Origin: an uncultured Pelagibacteraceae bacterium
Lineage (GTDB): Bacteria; Pseudomonadota; Alphaproteobacteria; Pelagibacterales; Pelagibacteraceae
Length of the DNA stretch: 64,000 bases
Direction: 5' to 3'
Assembly (NCBI GenBank): GCA_902599625.1
Contig: CACKGF010000001.1
Span: 186,001 to 250,000, forward strand
The position numbers and the translations under genes are program-made. This document shows positions 10,474 to 20,239 of this stretch, piece after piece; the first letter of the stretch is position 1, and each line of letters starts with the position of its first letter. Under the pieces are notes generated by a model. The model did not search any database. It had not been told where the DNA came from and was given only the letters and a program-made list of their open reading frames with translations.

Positions 10474-11011
10474 CATTAATACAGCTATTAAAGACAAAAG
10501 AGAATATTCAGATTTAAATTTGAAAGAAGTAGAACCAATTACTAAAATTAACTTACGTGGAAAAAAAAGAGAGTTCCTTGCAAAAGTTGGCCAAATACTC
10601 TCTGTTATTTTGCCAACGGAAAGTAATACTTCTACAAGTAACCAAGAGTTAAGCGCTTTGTGGCTAAGTCCAGATGAATGGATGATTTATACAAATGATA
10701 AAAATAAAGAAATTTTTGATAGAGTTTTTAAAGAAATTTCATCACTTAACTACGGAGCTGTCACAAATGTAAGTGACCAATGGGTGTGTATTAATATTTC
10801 TGGGGACAAATTATACGAATTGCTCTCAATGAGTTGTCCATTTGATTTCTCAAAATTCAAAGACACTAAAGGATCTACAACCCAAACTATAATTAATCAT
10901 ATTGATGTAATCATTCATAATTTGGGTGATAACAATATAAATTTATTTGTAAGAAGATCGTTTTCTAACCATTTATGGGATTGGCTTAATGATGGGGCTA
11001 ATCTATTATAA
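10466..11011 (+). CDS. soxG: Sarcosine oxidase subunit gamma
   Basis: Fourth subunit of sarcosine oxidase, 181 residues, structurally related to the GcvT folate-domain fold. Conserved-looking segments include ALWLSPDEWMIYT, the central GAVTNVSDQWVCINISG and the C-terminal NLFVRRSFSNHLWDWL. The ATG lies within the final 8 bases of soxA. No formyl-THF or glycine-metabolism gene follows, unlike in many sox operons. Confidence 0.92.
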   Translation: MDNINTAIKDKREYSDLNLKEVEPITKINLRGKKREFLAKVGQILSVILPTESNTSTSNQELSALWLSPDEWMIYTNDKNKEIFDRVFKEISSLNYGAVTNVSDQWVCINISGDKLYELLSMSCPFDFSKFKDTKGSTTQTIINHIDVIIHNLGDNNINLFVRRSFSNHLWDWLNDGANLL

Positions 11012-11070
11012 AATTTAACTGCGTCAAGGTTAGCATAGAAAAATATCATAAATTACCTTATTAAATTCTT

Positions 11071-11835
11071 ATGAAAAAAATTATCATATTATTATTTACT
11101 TTATTATTCTCATTCTCAGCGAACGCTTCTTCTTTAGACAAAATTCTTTCAAACGGAGAGTTAAGAGTTGGTACAACTGGAGACTGGGATCCAATGACTA
11201 TGAAAGATCCGTCTACAAATACCTATAAAGGTTTTGACATTGACGTTATGAACGAACTTGCAAAAGACATGGGTGTAAAAATTAAGTTTGTTCCTGCTGA
11301 ATGGAAAACTATAGTTTCTGGAATAACTTCAGACAGATATGATATTTCAACAAGTGTAACAAAAACTCCTAAAAGAGCAGAAGTAGCAGGTTTCACAGAG
11401 ACTTATTACAAATATGGAACTGTTCCACTGGTTTTAAAGAAAAATTTAAGTAAGTTTTCAACTTGGGACTCTTTAAACAATAAAGATGTTACAATCGCAA
11501 CAACGCTTGGAACATCACAAGAGGAAAAAGCTAAAGAATTTTTTCCTAAATCAAAATTAAATTCAGTAGAGGCACCTGCAAGAGATTTTCAGGAAGTACT
11601 AGCAGGAAGAGCTGATGGTAATATTACAAGTTCAACAGAAGCCAACAAATTGGTTATAAAATATCCACAATTGGCAATTGTTCCAGATGGTGAAAAAAAT
11701 CCTGCTTTCTTAGCTATGATGGTTGGTAAAAATGACGATAAGTGGAGAAAGTACGTTAACGATTGGATTAATAAGAAAAAGAAATCTGGTTTCTTCAAAG
11801 ATCTTCTAGCAAAATATAATCTTAAAAGCTTATAA
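11071..11835 (+). CDS. Periplasmic solute-binding protein, family 3 (amino-acid type)
   Basis: The 254-residue protein has a clear signal peptide (about residues 1-19, cleavage near ANA/SSLDK) and a family 3 periplasmic-binding fold: [44 protein letters not shown]. An amino-acid-type permease follows 40 bp downstream on the same strand, and soxG ends 59 bp upstream, so uptake of an amino acid or methylated amine is the likely role. The GTTGDW opening also resembles periplasmic cyclohexadienyl dehydratases (PheC-like), which share this fold, so an enzymatic role cannot be excluded. Substrate unknown. Confidence 0.85.
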   Translation: MKKIIILLFTLLFSFSANASSLDKILSNGELRVGTTGDWDPMTMKDPSTNTYKGFDIDVMNELAKDMGVKIKFVPAEWKTIVSGITSDRYDISTSVTKTPKRAEVAGFTETYYKYGTVPLVLKKNLSKFSTWDSLNNKDVTIATTLGTSQEEKAKEFFPKSKLNSVEAPARDFQEVLAGRADGNITSSTEANKLVIKYPQLAIVPDGEKNPAFLAMMVGKNDDKWRKYVNDWINKKKKSGFFKDLLAKYNLKSL

Positions 11836-11875
11836 TAAATTAGCTATTAATAATTAATTCTTTATAAAGATAAGT

Positions 11876-12610
11876 GTGAAAAACTTATTTTTATTATTTT
11901 CATTGTTATTCCTATTATCATGTGGAAAGCAGGAATTAGATTGGTTAATATTATCACCCAACAATGTTAACGGTTTAACAAATCTAAAATTTTTATTAAG
12001 TGGATTTACAACAACTATCTTTATATCTATCGTATCAATATCTCTATCAATAGTATTGGGATTAATAGTTGCTATCCCCTCCTTAGCCAAAAATAAATTT
12101 TTAACATACTTAAATATAGGTTATGTCGAAATAGTTAGAGCTATACCTCTGTTGGTTTTGATTTTATGGATTTATTATGGATTACCTATTATGACAGGAA
12201 TTAGTTTTAGTCCATTTGTATCTGGTATTATAGCTTTATCTATAAGTGAAAGCGCATTTCAGGCTGAAATTTTTAGAGCTGGAATAAACTCAATTAGAAA
12301 ACCTCAATGGGAAGCTGGAAGTTCTTTAGGGCTTAATTTTTTTAGAAAATTAAGACTTGTCATTCTTCCTCAAGCTATAAGAAATATACTGCCTGCTATT
12401 GGAAATCAGTTTGTATACGTTCTAAAAATGTCTTCTTTAGTTTCGATTATTGGTATTGGAGACTTAACTAGAAAGGCAAATGAACTTGTTGTTACTACAT
12501 ACAGACCTTTAGAAATATATACGTTTTTGATCTTAGAGTATCTTATATTAATTTTAATTGTATCATTCTTAGTAAGACGGCTTGAAAAAAAAATGAAAAA
12601 AGATAGCTGA
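11876..12610 (+). CDS. Polar amino-acid ABC transporter permease
   Basis: Inner-membrane permease of the His/Glu/Gln/Arg family, 244 residues. The permease core shows several membrane segments and the EAA loop, GSSLGLNFFRKLRLVILPQA, which contacts the ATPase. The start is a GTG at 11876; no ATG occurs before the conserved core. The N-terminus is unusual: a hydrophobic stretch with a lipobox-like LLFLLSCGKQ precedes the first permease helix. The partner binding protein is just upstream, but no ATP-binding gene lies in this window. The stop is 1 bp from the end of the convergent MATE gene. Confidence 0.9.
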   Translation: MKNLFLLFSLLFLLSCGKQELDWLILSPNNVNGLTNLKFLLSGFTTTIFISIVSISLSIVLGLIVAIPSLAKNKFLTYLNIGYVEIVRAIPLLVLILWIYYGLPIMTGISFSPFVSGIIALSISESAFQAEIFRAGINSIRKPQWEAGSSLGLNFFRKLRLVILPQAIRNILPAIGNQFVYVLKMSSLVSIIGIGDLTRKANELVVTTYRPLEIYTFLILEYLILILIVSFLVRRLEKKMKKDS

Positions 12611-12611
12611 T

Positions 12612-13988
12612 CTAACTTTTTATAAAAAAATATTTTTTATTATCTTTAAACATATAATTAAAAAAAGATCCTATAAAAAATAGTACTAATAATCCCATTA
12701 ACCAATTTGTAACTAATATTGTATAAAAGATATCGCTGTAACCCCCTCCTTTAATATTAATAACGTACCACAAACATAAAAAAGGTATTGCAGTAAGCCT
12801 TAATATACTAAGATACAAACTAAAGATGGGTCTCTTAAGAGCCTGAAATACAGCAGTAGTAATAAAAAAAGTTGGATATATTGGACCTATCAATGCTGCA
12901 ATCTTTAAATATAGAGATCCAAATTTAATAGTTTCTGGATCATCAGTAATTAATCCAAGGAGATTTTCTGCCCCAAAATAAAGAATAAAGCCAGCCATGA
13001 TCATAAATGAACAACCAAATATTAATGCTTTTTTATAAAGGTCTCTTATTCTTTCAAAATTTCTAGCTCCGAAGTTTTGACCTCCGATTGATAATACAGC
13101 CGTATTCAATGCTATCACTGGTAATAAGAAAACTTGTTCTATTCTAAGTGCAGCTCCATAACCAGCTGCAGCAATATCTCCAAATTTTCCTACAAAGTAT
13201 AATACATTAAATATACCAACACCAATTAACAGCATGCTAAACATTATTGGCACAGACTGAAAAGTAAGATTACTTAAAAAGTTAATTTTTGGAATAAAAC
13301 ACTTTGCATATAAATACTCTTTGAGTTTACAACAATAAACTTTTTGCGCTAAATAGATTGTTCCAATAAGTTGGCAAATAACTGTAGCGATTGCAATACC
13401 TGAAATGCCAAAAGCAGGTATTACGAAAAAACCAAAAATAAAAATTGGATTAAGTATGATGTTTAAAAAAAATGTAAAGATGAGGACATTTCTATAACTT
13501 TTTGTATCTCCTTGAGCGTTTAGTGTTCCATTTAAAGATATTTGAATTAATACTATTACTGTGCAATAAAAAATTATATCTAAATATTCCCTAGTCAAAA
13601 TGATATTCTCTGGAGAAGACCCTAATAATTGAAGAAGATAATTGGATGAATTAATTCCAATAAATGTGACTAATAATGAAATAACTATTGCAAAAATTAT
13701 TGATTGAGCAACATATAATGAAGCAACTTTTTCTTTTTTCTCGCCTATGGAATTTCCTATAAGTGTATTAGTACCAGCTCCAACACCAACACCTATTGCG
13801 ATTATAATAAAATAAATTGGAAACGATTTTGCTAGAGCACTTAATGCATCAGGTGATATCTTTCCAGCAAAAAAAGTATCAACCAGATTATAAAAGGTTT
13901 GAAATAAAGATCCAATACTAGCAGGAAATGTAACTCTCCTTAAAAGTTGCCACATTGGATCCACTGTTAAATTAATTTTCTTAACCAT
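12612..13988 (-). CDS. MATE family multidrug/metabolite efflux transporter
   Basis: Cation-coupled exporter of 458 residues with about 12 hydrophobic segments in two repeats. The N-terminal half shows GSLFQTFYNLVDTFFAGK and IGVGVGAGTNTLIG; the second half shows AALRIEQVFLLPVIALN and the GGQNFGA motif typical of MATE proteins. It is the last gene of a six-gene minus-strand run from gatC, abutting trhO with no spacing. The substrate cannot be read from sequence. Confidence 0.92.
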   Translation of the reverse strand: MVKKINLTVDPMWQLLRRVTFPASIGSLFQTFYNLVDTFFAGKISPDALSALAKSFPIYFIIIAIGVGVGAGTNTLIGNSIGEKKEKVASLYVAQSIIFAIVISLLVTFIGINSSNYLLQLLGSSPENIILTREYLDIIFYCTVIVLIQISLNGTLNAQGDTKSYRNVLIFTFFLNIILNPIFIFGFFVIPAFGISGIAIATVICQLIGTIYLAQKVYCCKLKEYLYAKCFIPKINFLSNLTFQSVPIMFSMLLIGVGIFNVLYFVGKFGDIAAAGYGAALRIEQVFLLPVIALNTAVLSIGGQNFGARNFERIRDLYKKALIFGCSFMIMAGFILYFGAENLLGLITDDPETIKFGSLYLKIAALIGPIYPTFFITTAVFQALKRPIFSLYLSILRLTAIPFLCLWYVINIKGGGYSDIFYTILVTNWLMGLLVLFFIGSFFNYMFKDNKKYFFIKS

Positions 13989-14891
13989 CTATTTATAAAT
14001 TTTTTTAAACATGTAATCTTTTTTTTCTTTTTTTGCTTTATCAATTTGACCTTGTCTCATTCTAAACCCTTTCTTTTGTTCATCACTTGATTTATTATAA
14101 CAATTAGGACAAGAAACACCCTCTTCAAATTTTACGGACTTCTTATCTTTAACAGAAATAGGTTCTCTACATCCAGCACAAATTGAATATTTGCCTATAT
14201 TTAAACTATGGTTCACAGAAACACGATTATCAAATACAAAACATTCTCCTTTCCACAGGCTTTCTTTTCTTTTAATTTTTGACAAATAATTAATAATACC
14301 TCCTTTTAATTGAAAAACATTTTTATAACCTTTGTTGTATAAATAATCGCTGGCCTTTTCGCATCGAATGCCTCCTGTGCAAAACATTCCGATTTTCGAA
14401 TTCTTATTAAACTTTTTAAAATATTTAGAAAAATCTCTAAAATTATTTAATTTTGGATTTATAGATCTCTTGAAAGTCCCAATCCTAAACTCAAAATCTT
14501 TTCTAGTATCAATTATATAGGTATCTTTGTTTAAAACGAAATTATTCCATTTCTTAGGAGAAAGATGATTATCTTTAACTTTTTTTTTAAGTCTTTTTCC
14601 AATTGGAACAACTTCCTTCTTAACCTTCACCCTCCCCTTATGAAAAGGAATAAATTTATTAAAAGAAATATTTTCATTATCAAATTTTGAAATGGAAAAG
14701 ATTTTTTTAAGATTGATTTTTATTTGTTTAGTATTTTTTTTTAGGAAAGAAATTGATCCATTAATCCCCTCAGGTGAGATAATTATAGTTCCTTTAATTT
14801 TGTAATCATCTATGAAATTTTGAAGTTTGTCTTTGAGTTTACTGATCTTTTTTAATTGTTTAAATTTATAAAAACCAAAGATGGTATACAT
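13989..14891 (-). CDS. trhO: tRNA uridine(34) hydroxylase, rhodanese-like
   Basis: Member of the YceA/TrhO family that hydroxylates uridine 34 in certain tRNA anticodons. The 300-residue protein has an N-terminal acylphosphatase-like part, a rhodanese domain with the active loop MFCTGGIRCEKA (Cys171, Cys177), and a C-terminal cysteine-rich module (CAGC...CPNC). Length and order match the family. It overlaps the upstream methyltransferase gene by 1 base. A second tRNA-modification enzyme in this operon would be notable if the neighbouring methyltransferase also acts on tRNA. Confidence 0.9.
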   Translation of the reverse strand: MYTIFGFYKFKQLKKISKLKDKLQNFIDDYKIKGTIIISPEGINGSISFLKKNTKQIKINLKKIFSISKFDNENISFNKFIPFHKGRVKVKKEVVPIGKRLKKKVKDNHLSPKKWNNFVLNKDTYIIDTRKDFEFRIGTFKRSINPKLNNFRDFSKYFKKFNKNSKIGMFCTGGIRCEKASDYLYNKGYKNVFQLKGGIINYLSKIKRKESLWKGECFVFDNRVSVNHSLNIGKYSICAGCREPISVKDKKSVKFEEGVSCPNCYNKSSDEQKKGFRMRQGQIDKAKKEKKDYMFKKIYK

Positions 14892-15547
14892 TATAATTTT
14901 CTACAAATTGAAAAGCCATCACCTATGGGGATAATCATATTTTCAACTCTTATATCGTTATTTACATAAGTATTAAAATCTCGAATTATCTCAGTTAAGT
15001 GTTCTTTATTGTTTTTATCTACAACTTCGCCATGCCACAAAACATTATCAATGATTATAAAACCATCCCTTTTTAATAAGTTAAAAGACAATTCATAATA
15101 TTTTTTGTAATTTTCTTTGTCAGCATCTATAAAAATCAAATCAAACAATTTTTTTTGGCTTATTAATTTATTAATTCCATTAATAGCTTCATCAATAATA
15201 ATATCAATTTTTTCTGAAACTTTTGCCTTTTCAAAGAAATTTTTCGCTACTAATGAAGTATCTTTGTTTTTATCGATAGTGGTGATCTTAGAGTCGTTTT
15301 CTAGACCAATGCACATACTTAATGAGCTAAGACCAGTAAAAGTACCAATTTCTAAAATTTCTTTAGGTTTAAATAATTTTGTTACTAAATATAAAAAATG
15401 ACATTGGTTAATTGAAATTTGTAATTTCTTTTTTTTTCCAAGTGTGTCGTTATGTTTAATAATTTCATCTTGTACTGGATGTAATTTTAAAGAGTGCTCA
15501 TCAATATATTTTTCTATTTGCTTATTAATAGGTAGATTTGAACTCAT
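14891..15547 (-). CDS. SAM-dependent O-methyltransferase (caffeoyl-CoA OMT-like / TrmR-like family)
   Basis: Class I methyltransferase of 218 residues. The SAM motif is EILEIGTFTGLSSLSM, followed by TTIDKN at the acidic loop, FIDADKENYKKYYE with likely metal-binding Asp residues, and IIDNVLWHGEVV. It belongs to the family that includes catechol-type O-methyltransferases and the bacterial tRNA methyltransferase TrmR. Its position between gatB and trhO makes a tRNA target reasonable, but that is inference. It starts 1 bp after gatB ends. Confidence 0.83.
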   Translation of the reverse strand: MSSNLPINKQIEKYIDEHSLKLHPVQDEIIKHNDTLGKKKKLQISINQCHFLYLVTKLFKPKEILEIGTFTGLSSLSMCIGLENDSKITTIDKNKDTSLVAKNFFEKAKVSEKIDIIIDEAINGINKLISQKKLFDLIFIDADKENYKKYYELSFNLLKRDGFIIIDNVLWHGEVVDKNNKEHLTEIIRDFNTYVNNDIRVENMIIPIGDGFSICRKL

Positions 15548-15548
15548 G

Positions 15549-17012
15549 CTAGTTCAATTTTTTCTTTAAAATATCATTTACTAACTTAGGATTGGCTTTG
15601 CCATCTGTCTTTTTCATAACTTGACCAACAAAAAAACCAAACAATTTATCTTTACCGGATTTAAATAATTCAACATTTTTAGGATTTTCTTTAATTACAT
15701 CATCTACAATTTTTTCAATTTCTTTAGGGTCGCTTTGTTGTTTCAATCCCTTTTCGTCAATGATGCTTTTTGGATCTTTGCTTTCATTTGCCATTATTTC
15801 AAAAACTGTTTTTGCAATTTTGCCAGAAATAGTACCCTCTTTAATCAAGTTAATTAAAGATGATAAATTTTTAGATGAAATAGGACTTTGTGATATTTCT
15901 AAATTTCTATCATTAAGTAATGCAAATAATTCACCTGTTATCCAATTTGTTGCTAGCTTAATATCTGAATTTTTAATTACATCTTCAAAATATTTTGATG
16001 TTTCAATATCAGATACCAATATATTTGCCTCGTATGAAGTTAATTTAAACTTATCTACAAATCTTTTTTTCTTTTCATCGGGAAGTTCAGGTATTTCCTT
16101 TTTTATTTTTGATATGAAATCGTCAGTTAATTCAAGTGGTAACAAGTCAGGATCAGGAAAATATCTATAATCGTGAGCATCTTCTTTTGATCTCATTGAT
16201 CTAGTCTCATTTTTTTTAGTATCAAAAAGACGAGTTTCTTGATCAATAGAGCCTCCCTTTTCTAATATATCAGCTTGACGGTTTGCTTCATATTCAATTG
16301 CCATTTGCATAAATTTTATAGAATTGACGTTTTTAATTTCACATCTTGTGCCTAACTTTTTATCCCCTGTCTTTCTGATTGAAACATTCACATCAGCTCT
16401 TAAAGATCCTTCTTGCATATTTCCATCACAAGTTCCAAGATATCTCATAATTGATCTAAGTTTTTTGATGTATAAATTTACTTCCTCTGGAGATCTTAAG
16501 TCTGGTTTGCTTACTATTTCCATAAGGGCAACTCCAGATCTATTTAAGTCTACGAGAGTGTTTTGGGGATCAATGTCATGAATACTTTTTCCTGCATCTT
16601 GCTCTAAATGCAGCCTTTCAATACCTACTTTTTTTTCTCCATCTGGCAAATCTAATAAAATTGAACCTTCACCAACTATTGGATCTTTGTATTGAGAAAT
16701 TTGATATCCTTGTGGTAAATCAGCATAAAAATAGTTTTTCCTATCAAAAATTGATTTTTTGTTTATCGCTGCATTAAGACCTATCCCCGTTTTTACTGCT
16801 TGCTTTATACAAAATTCATTTATTACTGGTAGCATTCCAGGAAATGCAGCATCTACCAAACTCACCTGGGTATTTGGTTCAGCGCCAAAGTTTGTAGGCG
16901 AGTCAGAGAATAGCTTCGATTTTGAAAGAACTTGAGCATGAACTTCTAAACCAATTATAACTTCGTATTCTGAGTTACCTCTCTTTATTAAATATTCTTT
17001 ATTTTTACTCAT
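15549..17012 (-). CDS. gatB: Aspartyl/glutamyl-tRNA amidotransferase subunit B
   Basis: Subunit B of the GatCAB amidotransferase, which converts misacylated Glu-tRNA(Gln) and/or Asp-tRNA(Asn) to the amide forms. The 487 residues show [20 protein letters not shown], the cradle signature [33 protein letters not shown], and a C-terminal YqeY-like tail domain. Its ATG overlaps the gatA stop by four bases. The organism therefore probably uses the indirect amidation route for at least one of these tRNAs. Confidence 0.97.
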   Translation of the reverse strand: MSKNKEYLIKRGNSEYEVIIGLEVHAQVLSKSKLFSDSPTNFGAEPNTQVSLVDAAFPGMLPVINEFCIKQAVKTGIGLNAAINKKSIFDRKNYFYADLPQGYQISQYKDPIVGEGSILLDLPDGEKKVGIERLHLEQDAGKSIHDIDPQNTLVDLNRSGVALMEIVSKPDLRSPEEVNLYIKKLRSIMRYLGTCDGNMQEGSLRADVNVSIRKTGDKKLGTRCEIKNVNSIKFMQMAIEYEANRQADILEKGGSIDQETRLFDTKKNETRSMRSKEDAHDYRYFPDPDLLPLELTDDFISKIKKEIPELPDEKKKRFVDKFKLTSYEANILVSDIETSKYFEDVIKNSDIKLATNWITGELFALLNDRNLEISQSPISSKNLSSLINLIKEGTISGKIAKTVFEIMANESKDPKSIIDEKGLKQQSDPKEIEKIVDDVIKENPKNVELFKSGKDKLFGFFVGQVMKKTDGKANPKLVNDILKKKLN

Positions 17013-18466
17013 TTAATCCACCAATCCTGCAAATTGTTTTTGAAACTTAATTCTTTTTCCATTGAATATGAAATATTTAATAAATTCTGCTCTTCAAATG
17101 CTTTGCCTATTAGTTGTAAGCCTAAAGGATAATTATTTTTATCTTTACCTGCTGGGATAGATATAGCTGGCAGTCCTGACAAATTGACTGGTACTGTAAA
17201 GATATCATTAAGATACATTGATACAGGATCATCTGTTTTGTCACCAATCTTGAAGGCTGAACTAGGTGTGGAAGGAGTTAAAATTGCATCTACAGATTTA
17301 TAAGCTTCATCAAAATCATTTTTGATTAATCTTCTAATTTTTTGTGCTTTTAAATAATAAGCATCATAATAACCAGATGACAAAACATATGTTCCAATCA
17401 TTATTCTTCTTTTCACTTCATCACCAAAACCTTCTGATCTTGTGTTTTCATACATACTGATTAAATTTTCTCCCTCAGAACGATATCCGTACTTTACTCC
17501 GTCATACCTAGCTAGGTTAGAAGATGCTTCAGCTGGTGCAACTATGTAATAAGCAGGCAATGCGTAGTTAGTGTGAGGTAAAGATATATCAATAATTTTC
17601 GCTCCTAAATTTTTTAATAAAGTAATTCCATCTTGCCACAAACTTTCAATCTCCTTAGGCATGCCATCGACTCTATATTCTTTTGGAATACCAATTTTTT
17701 TTCCTTTAATATTAGAACTTAACGATTTGAAATAATCACCTCTCTTAAAATTTACCGAAGTTGAATCTTTTATATCATACTTACTTATAACATCTAATAT
17801 TAATGCAGCGTCTGATACATCCTGGGTCATTGGTCCTGCTTGATCTAATGAAGAAGCAAATGCAACAATACCATATCGAGAACAACTGCCATATGTTGGT
17901 TTCAAACCCACGGTACCAGTAAAAGACGCTGGTTGTCTTATTGAACCTCCAGTATCAGTTCCGATAGTTGCTGGTGTCAATTTAGCTGCAAGTGCTGAAG
18001 CTGATCCACCTGAAGACCCACCTGGCACAACTTTTTTACCAACTGGACTTTCAACATTTCCGAAGAAACTAGTTTCATTTGAAGAACCCATTGCAAATTC
18101 ATCACAATTGAGTTTTCCAAGTAAAATAGCTCCTTCATCCCATAAATGCTGGGTTACAGTGGACTCGTAACTAGGAATAAAATTTGAAAGTATTTTACTT
18201 CCAGCTGTTGTCTTTAGATTATTGGTACAAAAAAGATCTTTAACTGCAAGAGGAACTCCAGGGAGCTTGTAATCAAAATTTGCCTTTTCGTCAAATTTTT
18301 TGGCTTTTTCAATTGCATTTTCAAAATCGGTAGTGATGTATGTATTCAAATCTTTCGATTTTTCAGCTCTAGCAATATATGCGTTTGTAATTTCTTGAGA
18401 AGATAATTCTTTCTTTTTAATTTTATCAATTAAAGCTGATAAAGTAAGATTTATTATATCACTCAT
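17009..18466 (-). CDS. gatA: Aspartyl/glutamyl-tRNA amidotransferase subunit A
   Basis: Glutaminase subunit of GatCAB, supplying ammonia to GatB. The 485-residue amidase-signature protein keeps the Ser-cisSer-Lys triad: Lys76 in [10 protein letters not shown], cis-Ser151 in [10 protein letters not shown], and the nucleophile Ser175 in [12 protein letters not shown]. The length is typical. It overlaps gatC by four bases upstream and gatB by four bases downstream. Confidence 0.97.
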   Translation of the reverse strand: MSDIINLTLSALIDKIKKKELSSQEITNAYIARAEKSKDLNTYITTDFENAIEKAKKFDEKANFDYKLPGVPLAVKDLFCTNNLKTTAGSKILSNFIPSYESTVTQHLWDEGAILLGKLNCDEFAMGSSNETSFFGNVESPVGKKVVPGGSSGGSASALAAKLTPATIGTDTGGSIRQPASFTGTVGLKPTYGSCSRYGIVAFASSLDQAGPMTQDVSDAALILDVISKYDIKDSTSVNFKRGDYFKSLSSNIKGKKIGIPKEYRVDGMPKEIESLWQDGITLLKNLGAKIIDISLPHTNYALPAYYIVAPAEASSNLARYDGVKYGYRSEGENLISMYENTRSEGFGDEVKRRIMIGTYVLSSGYYDAYYLKAQKIRRLIKNDFDEAYKSVDAILTPSTPSSAFKIGDKTDDPVSMYLNDIFTVPVNLSGLPAISIPAGKDKNNYPLGLQLIGKAFEEQNLLNISYSMEKELSFKNNLQDWWIK

Positions 18467-18750
18467 TCTACAACCTTTGGTACGACAAAAAAATCTTTAT
18501 TTTCGTCTGGTGAATTTTTTAAGATTTGTTCTCTAATATTTTTTGTTTTGACCTCATCACCTCTTAATTTCAATGATGTTTCTGCAATTGATGTCAGTGG
18601 GTCAACTTTTTTAGTATCGACTTTATTTAGCGCTTCGATAAATTCAAAAATAGAATTTAGATCTTTTTCTAGTTCTTTTGCTTTTTTATCATCTATGGAA
18701 ATTCTTGATAATTTTGCTATATGTTTAATTGTTTTAAGATCTATGCTCAT
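18463..18750 (-). CDS. gatC: Aspartyl/glutamyl-tRNA amidotransferase subunit C
   Basis: Small scaffold subunit that wraps around GatA and GatB, 95 residues. It shows the family pattern IKHIAKLSRISIDD, then the central IFEFIEALNKVDT, and ends [15 protein letters not shown]. First gene of the six-gene minus-strand run. The 50-bp gap to divergent ruvX must hold both promoters; on the minus strand a TATAAT hexamer is visible in it. Confidence 0.95.
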   Translation of the reverse strand: MSIDLKTIKHIAKLSRISIDDKKAKELEKDLNSIFEFIEALNKVDTKKVDPLTSIAETSLKLRGDEVKTKNIREQILKNSPDENKDFFVVPKVVE

Positions 18751-18800
18751 ATGATAATTAAATTTAAAGGAAAAATATCATTATATAAGAAAAAAACAAT

Positions 18801-19256
18801 ATGATCACTTTAAAGGAACTCAAGTCTAAAATTGATAAAAACGCAAGGTTAATTGGTTTAGATCTTGGAAAAAAGAGAATTGGTGTTTCAATCTGTGATC
18901 ATAAACGAATTATAGCGACTCCTTTTAAAACTATAGAATATGTTAATCATGAAAATTTTATCACTGAACTTTTAGAAATAATTGATCAAGAAAATATAAA
19001 GGCAATTATTGTTGGAAATCCATTGAATATGGATGGAAGTAAAGGCCCCTCTTCTCAATCAGCTTTAGATAAAGCTAAGATGATTGAGAGTAAAACAAAT
19101 ACACCTGTTGCTTTATGGGATGAGAGATTATCAACTGTCGGTGCCTTTAAGATATCAAGTCAATTAGACATTAATGTATCTAAAAGAGTTCAAAAAATAG
19201 ATGAAAATGCAGCAACGTTTATATTGCAGGGAGCAATTGAATTCTTAAATAATTAA
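18801..19256 (+). CDS. ruvX: Putative pre-16S rRNA nuclease / Holliday junction resolvase-like protein
   Basis: YqgF/RuvX family RNase H-fold nuclease, 151 residues, implicated in 16S rRNA 5'-end maturation. It shows the first catalytic aspartate in [19 protein letters not shown], the [12 protein letters not shown] motif, and [10 protein letters not shown] with a conserved acidic residue. It opens the plus-strand run that continues to ridA and diverges from gatC. Confidence 0.92.
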   Translation: MITLKELKSKIDKNARLIGLDLGKKRIGVSICDHKRIIATPFKTIEYVNHENFITELLEIIDQENIKAIIVGNPLNMDGSKGPSSQSALDKAKMIESKTNTPVALWDERLSTVGAFKISSQLDINVSKRVQKIDENAATFILQGAIEFLNN

Positions 19257-19297
19257 GCTTGCAATATCAATGCTTTAAAGCTATAGAGTTGGTTTTA

Positions 19298-20239
19298 ATG
19301 GCTATAAACAATAACGCTATTAAAATTTCTCAAAAACACCTACTAGGTATCCAAGATCTTTCTATTTCAGATGTAAAACTTATCTTAGATGAAGCAAAGA
19401 AATTTATTTCACTCAATAAAAGTAAAAATAAAAAGTTAGATATTCTTAGAGGAAAAACTCAAATAAATCTTTTTTTTGAACCTTCGACGAGAACCCAAAG
19501 TTCTTTTGAACTAGCTGGAAAAAGACTTGGCGCAGATGTGATGTCGATGAATATAACTAATTCTGCTATTAAAAAAGGTGAAACATTAATCGACACTGCA
19601 ATGACACTAAATGCAATGCATCCAGATATAATTGTAGTAAGACATCAAGATAGTGGCGCGTCAAATCTTCTTTCACAGAAAGTAAATTGTTCAGTTTTAA
19701 ATGCTGGTGATGGTAGACGTGAACATCCAACACAAGCTTTACTTGATGCGCTTACAATAATCGAAAAAAAGAAAAAAATTGAAGGTTTGCGAATTGCTAT
19801 TTGTGGAGACATTTTACACTCAAGAGTAGCTAGATCAAATATTTTTTTATTAAACATGTTAGGCGCTGAGGTAAATATAGTTGCCCCAACAAATCTCATG
19901 CCAAAAGATATTGAAAAATTCGGAGTTAAAACATTTTCAAATATGAAAGAAGGTGTGAAAGATTGTGATATAGTTATGATGTTAAGATTACAAAATGAGA
20001 GGATGAGTAGTTCATTTTTGTCATCAAATAGAGAGTATTATGAGTATTATGGCTTAACTCCTGACAAGCTAGAAAAAGCAAAGAAAGATGCAATAATAAT
20101 GCATCCTGGACCAATGAATAGAGGTATTGAAATTGATACCAAACTTGCTGACGATATAAATAAAAGCGTAATCAAAGAACAGGTTGAGTTAGGTGTTGCT
20201 GTAAGAATGGCCTGTTTAAAAATTTTTTGTGAAAAATGA
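19298..20239 (+). CDS. pyrB: Aspartate carbamoyltransferase catalytic subunit
   Basis: Forms carbamoyl-aspartate in pyrimidine synthesis. The carbamoyl-phosphate site is [19 protein letters not shown]. Other landmarks are [32 protein letters not shown] and the C-terminal [12 protein letters not shown] chose the ATG at 19298 (313 residues, normal length) over an upstream TTG at 19259 that adds 13 unconserved residues. Its last 4 bases overlap a dihydroorotase-like gene, as in organisms where ATCase assembles with such a partner. No pyrI regulatory subunit is nearby. Confidence 0.95.
   Translation: MAINNNAIKISQKHLLGIQDLSISDVKLILDEAKKFISLNKSKNKKLDILRGKTQINLFFEPSTRTQSSFELAGKRLGADVMSMNITNSAIKKGETLIDTAMTLNAMHPDIIVVRHQDSGASNLLSQKVNCSVLNAGDGRREHPTQALLDALTIIEKKKKIEGLRIAICGDILHSRVARSNIFLLNMLGAEVNIVAPTNLMPKDIEKFGVKTFSNMKEGVKDCDIVMMLRLQNERMSSSFLSSNREYYEYYGLTPDKLEKAKKDAIIMHPGPMNRGIEIDTKLADDINKSVIKEQVELGVAVRMACLKIFCEK

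Noticed and set aside
11859-11870. 12-bp palindrome TCTTTATAAAGA before the permease start
   Set aside because: No loop is possible for an RNA hairpin, and AT-only palindromes of this size are common by chance here.
19259-19297. TTG start for pyrB
   Set aside because: It adds 13 residues without family similarity; the ATG at 19298 gives the normal length and N-terminus.
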